Shown: positions 60,937 through 64,000 of the stretch, piece after piece
How the letters are laid out: each line of letters starts with the position of its first letter
Position numbering within the stretch: the first letter of the stretch is position 1
Source of the DNA: PALSA-243 sp049522755
GTDB taxonomy: Bacteria > Acidobacteriota > Terriglobia > Bryobacterales > Bryobacteraceae
NCBI GenBank assembly: GCA_049522755.1
Contig: JBEKNN010000007.1
Span: forward strand, 14,762 to 78,761
Direction of reading: 5' to 3'
DNA: 64,000 bases
Notes under the pieces: model-generated
What the model saw: only the letters and a program-made list of their open reading frames with translations
What the model was told of the DNA's origin: nothing
Database searches by the model: none
Program-made: the position numbers and the translations under genes

Positions 60937-61113
60937 AGCAGTTCGACATCTGGTGGGCGGATCTGCGAGGACCCGCAGGCCGGCGCGCCCGGTCTTGTTG
61001 TTGAGTCGAAGCGACGCCTACGGCTATCCTTCCAAGTTTGTAGCGGCTGGATCGAAGTTAAGCGCGCGGTGGGCGCCGCCTTGGGATGGCGGGAGTTGAC
61101 GGATCTCGATTAG
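60924..61113 (+). pseudogene. MazF/PemK-like toxin, frameshifted and internally deleted
   Basis: Opens MERVKQFDIWWADLRGPAGRR, then a shift is needed to reach RPVLLLSRSDAYGY and SKFVAA. The centre of the domain (about 60 residues) is missing, and the reading resumes with EVKRAVGAALGWRELTDLD and TAG at 61111-61113, which matches the usual MazF C-terminal helix. Only about half of the toxin remains. Forms the broken partner of the antitoxin just upstream. Confidence 0.7.
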
Positions 61114-61175
61114 CCTGACCGGCGCTGCGGAATCCGGTCTTGATGCTTGGCGCCAATGCGCTTCCCACCCCGCGT

Positions 61176-61181
61176 TATAAT
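61176..61181 (+). promoter_or_regulatory. Likely -10 box of uvrA
   Basis: A perfect TATAAT 21 bases before the GTG at 61203. No good -35 was found at 17 bases; TTGGCG lies too far upstream. Its presence inside the longer open frame favours the GTG start for uvrA. Confidence 0.4.
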
Positions 61182-61202
61182 AGTTACATCCGCAAAACCC
61201 AA

Positions 61203-63995
61203 GTGCAAGACTACATCCGGATTCGTGGTGCGCGCGTCCACAATCTCAAGAACATTTCGCTTTCTATTCCCCACAACCAGTTGACCGTGGTCACGGGCGT
61301 TTCGGGATCGGGAAAGTCTTCGCTTGCCTTCGATACCATCTACGCCGAGGGTCAGCGGCGCTATGTGGAATCGCTCTCCGCCTACGCGCGGCAGTTCCTC
61401 GAACGCATGGAAAAGCCGGCCGTGGAGGATATCGACGGCATCGCGCCCGCGGTGGCCATCCGGCAGAAAAACACCAGCCGCAACCCGCGATCCACCGTCG
61501 CCACATCCACCGAATGCTTCGATTTTCTCCGCCTGCTTTATGCGCGCGTGGGCCAGACCTTCTGCCCCACGTGCGGCGGCCGCGTGCGCCGCGATTCGGT
61601 GGATGAAGCCGCCGCCCGCCTGCTTGAATTGCCGCCAGGCACGCGCTGGTATGCGCTGTTTTCCGTGGGCGAGCACGCCGGCGCGCAATCCCTTCGCGAC
61701 CACCTCTTTGAACTGCGCAAAAAGGGCTTCAACCGGCTCTATCAATCCGGCCGCCTGTTCGAATTCTCCACGCCGGAATCGCTGCTCGAGATCGATTTCG
61801 CGAAGCCCCTCTTCATCCTGGTGGACCGTATCGCCATCGGCCCCGATATGCACCAGCGCCTCGTCGACACTATCGAAATCTGCTATCGCGAAGCTGGCGA
61901 GATCGTCTTCGAAAGCGCCGCCGGCGGCCAGCAGATCCGCTTCAACGAAAAATTTCAGTGCAAGACTTGCGGCACGGAATTCACTCTGCCTGAGCCGATC
62001 CTGTTCAGCTTCAATTCGCCCTTCGGCGCCTGCCCGCGCTGCCAGGGCTTCGGCAACACCATCGATTTCGACATGGACCGCGTCATCCCCGATAAGTCGC
62101 TCTCGCTCGACGATGGCGCCGTGGACCCGTGGACCAAGCCGAAGTACCGCGCATGGCTCGGCAACTTCAGGAAATCCGCCCGGGCCGTCCGGTTTCAGGT
62201 TCCGTTTTGCGATTTGACCGAAGGCGAGCGCGAAGCCACCTACGAATTCATCCGCCGCTTTTTCGATCATCTGGAAAGCAAGAAATACAAAATGCACGTG
62301 CGCGTCTTTCTCAGCCGCTATCGCGGTTACGCGCTGTGCCCCGAGTGCAAGGGCGCGCGGCTGCGCAAAGAAGCGCTCTACGTGCGCGTGGGCGGAAAAA
62401 ATCTGGCGGAAGTGGTCCGCATGAACATTGCCGAGGCCCAGCGCTTCTTCCTCAGTCTTGAGCTTTCGCCCGAAGAGACGGCTATCGCCGAAAAGATTCT
62501 GGTGGAGATCCGGCAGCGGCTGAAGTTTCTGAACGACGTCGGCCTGGAATACCTCACGCTCGACCGTCTGGCCTCCACGCTCTCCGGCGGCGAAGCGCAG
62601 CGCATCCAGCTCGCGACGTCGCTCGGCTCGCGCCTGGTCGGCGCCTGCTACGTGCTGGACGAGCCTTCCATTGGCCTGCATAGCCGCGACACCGGGCGCC
62701 TGATCCGCATCCTCGAAGAGCTGCGCGAGCTGGGCAACACCATCGTCGTGGTGGAACACGACCCCGATGTGATGCGCGCCGCCGACCACATTGTAGATCT
62801 GGGTCCCGGCGCCGGCGAGCACGGCGGCCACATCGTCTTCGAAGGTCCGTATGGCAAGCTCGCGGCTAATGGCAACCTGTCGCTTACCGCCAAATATCTA
62901 CGCGGCGAGCTGCATGTCGCAGCCCCGCGCGAGCGTCGCGAAGTGAATCCCAGACGTATGCTGCGCTTCACCGGCGCGCGCCTCCATAACCTGAGGAACC
63001 TCAACGTCGAGATCCCGCTCGGCATGATGGTGGTGGTGACCGGCGTTTCCGGTTCGGGCAAATCGACCCTGGTGCACGACGTGATCTTCCGCTCGCTGGA
63101 AGCCCTGCACAAGGCCGGGGAGAGCGCGCAGGAAACGCTGCTCGATGGGCCTGCGGGCGAAGAGACCGAAGCCCCGCGGCTCGCGTGTAAAACGGTCGAA
63201 GGCGCCGACCGGATCAACAGCACTGTGATGATCGATCAATCGCCGATCGGCCGCACCCCGCGGTCGAACCCGGTGACTTATATCAAAGCGTTCGACCTGA
63301 TCCGCGCCGTTTTCGCCGCCACCCGCGAGGCGGAAAAGCGCGGCTACACGGCCGGTCACTTTTCGTTCAACATCCCCGGCGGACGCTGCGAGACATGTCA
63401 AGGCGATGGAACCGTCACCGTGGAAATGCAGTTCCTCGCCGACGTGGAGCTGATCTGCGACGAGTGCAAGGGTACCCGCTACAAGGGCGGCATTCTCGAA
63501 ATCCGTTACAACGGCCTGAACATCCACGAGACGCTGCAGCTCACCGTGCGCGAGGCCATGACGTTCTTCGCCGCGAACCATCGCATCGTGCAGCGGCTCA
63601 AGGTTCTGGACGACGTCGGCCTCGGGTACCTGCGCCTCGGCCAATCGGCCACCACGCTCTCCGGCGGCGAGGCTCAGCGCGTCAAACTGGCCGCGCATCT
63701 GGCGGCGTCAAGCTGCGCGGGCACTCTCTTCATCTTCGACGAGCCCACTACCGGCTTGCACTTCGACGACATCGCCAAGCTACTCGCCTCATTTCAGCGG
63801 CTCATCGATAACGGCGGCAGCCTGATCGTCATCGAGCACAATCTGGATGTGATCCGCGCCGCGGATTGGGTAATCGATCTCGGTCCCGAAGGCGGCGGCG
63901 GAGGCGGGGAAGTAGTAGCGGTGGGGCCGCCGGAAGCTATCGAGGCGGCGGAGCGCTCTTATACCGGTAAGTATCTGCGCGAATCGCATGTGTAA
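61203..63995 (+). CDS. uvrA: Excinuclease ABC subunit A
   Basis: Damage-recognition ATPase of nucleotide excision repair. The 930-residue protein has two ABC modules: Walker A GVSGSGKSS and GVSGSGKST, signatures LSGGEAQRIQLA and LSGGEAQRVKLA, Walker B CYVLDEPSIGLH and LFIFDEPTTGLH. Zinc ligands: CPTCGG, CKTCG/CPRCQG, and CETCQGDG...CDECKG in the C-terminal module. The GTG at 61203 (VQDYIRIRGARVHNLKNI) gives normal family length; ATG/TTG codons about 20 codons upstream precede a TATAAT box and are less likely. Confidence 0.96.
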   Translation: MQDYIRIRGARVHNLKNISLSIPHNQLTVVTGVSGSGKSSLAFDTIYAEGQRRYVESLSAYARQFLERMEKPAVEDIDGIAPAVAIRQKNTSRNPRSTVATSTECFDFLRLLYARVGQTFCPTCGGRVRRDSVDEAAARLLELPPGTRWYALFSVGEHAGAQSLRDHLFELRKKGFNRLYQSGRLFEFSTPESLLEIDFAKPLFILVDRIAIGPDMHQRLVDTIEICYREAGEIVFESAAGGQQIRFNEKFQCKTCGTEFTLPEPILFSFNSPFGACPRCQGFGNTIDFDMDRVIPDKSLSLDDGAVDPWTKPKYRAWLGNFRKSARAVRFQVPFCDLTEGEREATYEFIRRFFDHLESKKYKMHVRVFLSRYRGYALCPECKGARLRKEALYVRVGGKNLAEVVRMNIAEAQRFFLSLELSPEETAIAEKILVEIRQRLKFLNDVGLEYLTLDRLASTLSGGEAQRIQLATSLGSRLVGACYVLDEPSIGLHSRDTGRLIRILEELRELGNTIVVVEHDPDVMRAADHIVDLGPGAGEHGGHIVFEGPYGKLAANGNLSLTAKYLRGELHVAAPRERREVNPRRMLRFTGARLHNLRNLNVEIPLGMMVVVTGVSGSGKSTLVHDVIFRSLEALHKAGESAQETLLDGPAGEETEAPRLACKTVEGADRINSTVMIDQSPIGRTPRSNPVTYIKAFDLIRAVFAATREAEKRGYTAGHFSFNIPGGRCETCQGDGTVTVEMQFLADVELICDECKGTRYKGGILEIRYNGLNIHETLQLTVREAMTFFAANHRIVQRLKVLDDVGLGYLRLGQSATTLSGGEAQRVKLAAHLAASSCAGTLFIFDEPTTGLHFDDIAKLLASFQRLIDNGGSLIVIEHNLDVIRAADWVIDLGPEGGGGGGEVVAVGPPEAIEAAERSYTGKYLRESHV

Positions 63996-64000
63996 AGCCG

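Overview
The window reads as GC-rich chromosome of an Acidobacteriota member close to Solibacter/Bryobacter. The lineage call rests on a Soli_TIGR03435-family secreted protein (59841-60671), ADOP-type permeases, an alternative complex III + caa3 oxidase operon, PD40 propeller proteins and many families of short dispersed palindromic repeats. It is an inference from gene content. No transposase, integrase, rRNA, tRNA or CRISPR array was seen, and no gene-free stretch exceeds 300 bases.

Layout. 1-2178: minus-strand fmt (partial), def and aroC. 2257-5757: a small membrane protein, a heavily mutated methyltransferase pseudogene, and an AT-rich mini-island with an XRE regulator, its partner and a divergent zinc-ribbon/HTH-like protein. 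5828-10976: small housekeeping genes (YdjM-like, HPt, IscU-like, Nudix), an M48-like protein lacking its catalytic Glu, a permease remnant, an NlpC/P60-like protein and a phosphoesterase. 11115-14143: TPR protein, yvcK, glmU. 14199-17418: zwf-opcA-pgl operon (oxidative pentose phosphate branch), then a 739-residue protein of unknown function. 20136-23844: PD40 propeller, lipoprotein, secreted TPR protein.

24667-37308 is the centrepiece: a twelve-gene operon (actA-B-C-D-E-F, a membrane protein, sco, coxB, coxA, coxC, coxD) encoding a quinol:cytochrome c oxidoreductase (alternative complex III) feeding an A2-type cytochrome c oxidase, with a good sigma70-type promoter at 37408-37436. 37465-41873: asparaginase, a broken ParDE-like pair, a site-2 protease, pgk. 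41991-49183: M24 peptidase, a TetR-controlled TolC/EmrA/EmrB tripartite efflux operon with an operator over the regulator's start codon, and an ABC ATPase. 49290-54286: a 1403-residue fusion of an ABC-2-like membrane region to an ADOP permease, DoxX, a small protein. 54319-59225: a FAAL-ACP-condensation megaenzyme beside a glycosyltransferase. 59373-61113: two more broken toxin-antitoxin loci around the TIGR03435 gene. 61203-63995: uvrA.

Two themes stand out. First, at least five families of hairpin-forming repeats sit at gene ends; one family keeps a fixed GCAG...CTGCCCCAC frame with compensatory changes in the stem, and two copies lie in frame inside signal-peptide regions (sco and the M48-like gene). 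Second, gene decay is common: three toxin-antitoxin loci, a methyltransferase and a lipoprotein each carry frameshifts, in-frame stops or deletions, while the respiratory, sugar and repair genes are intact.
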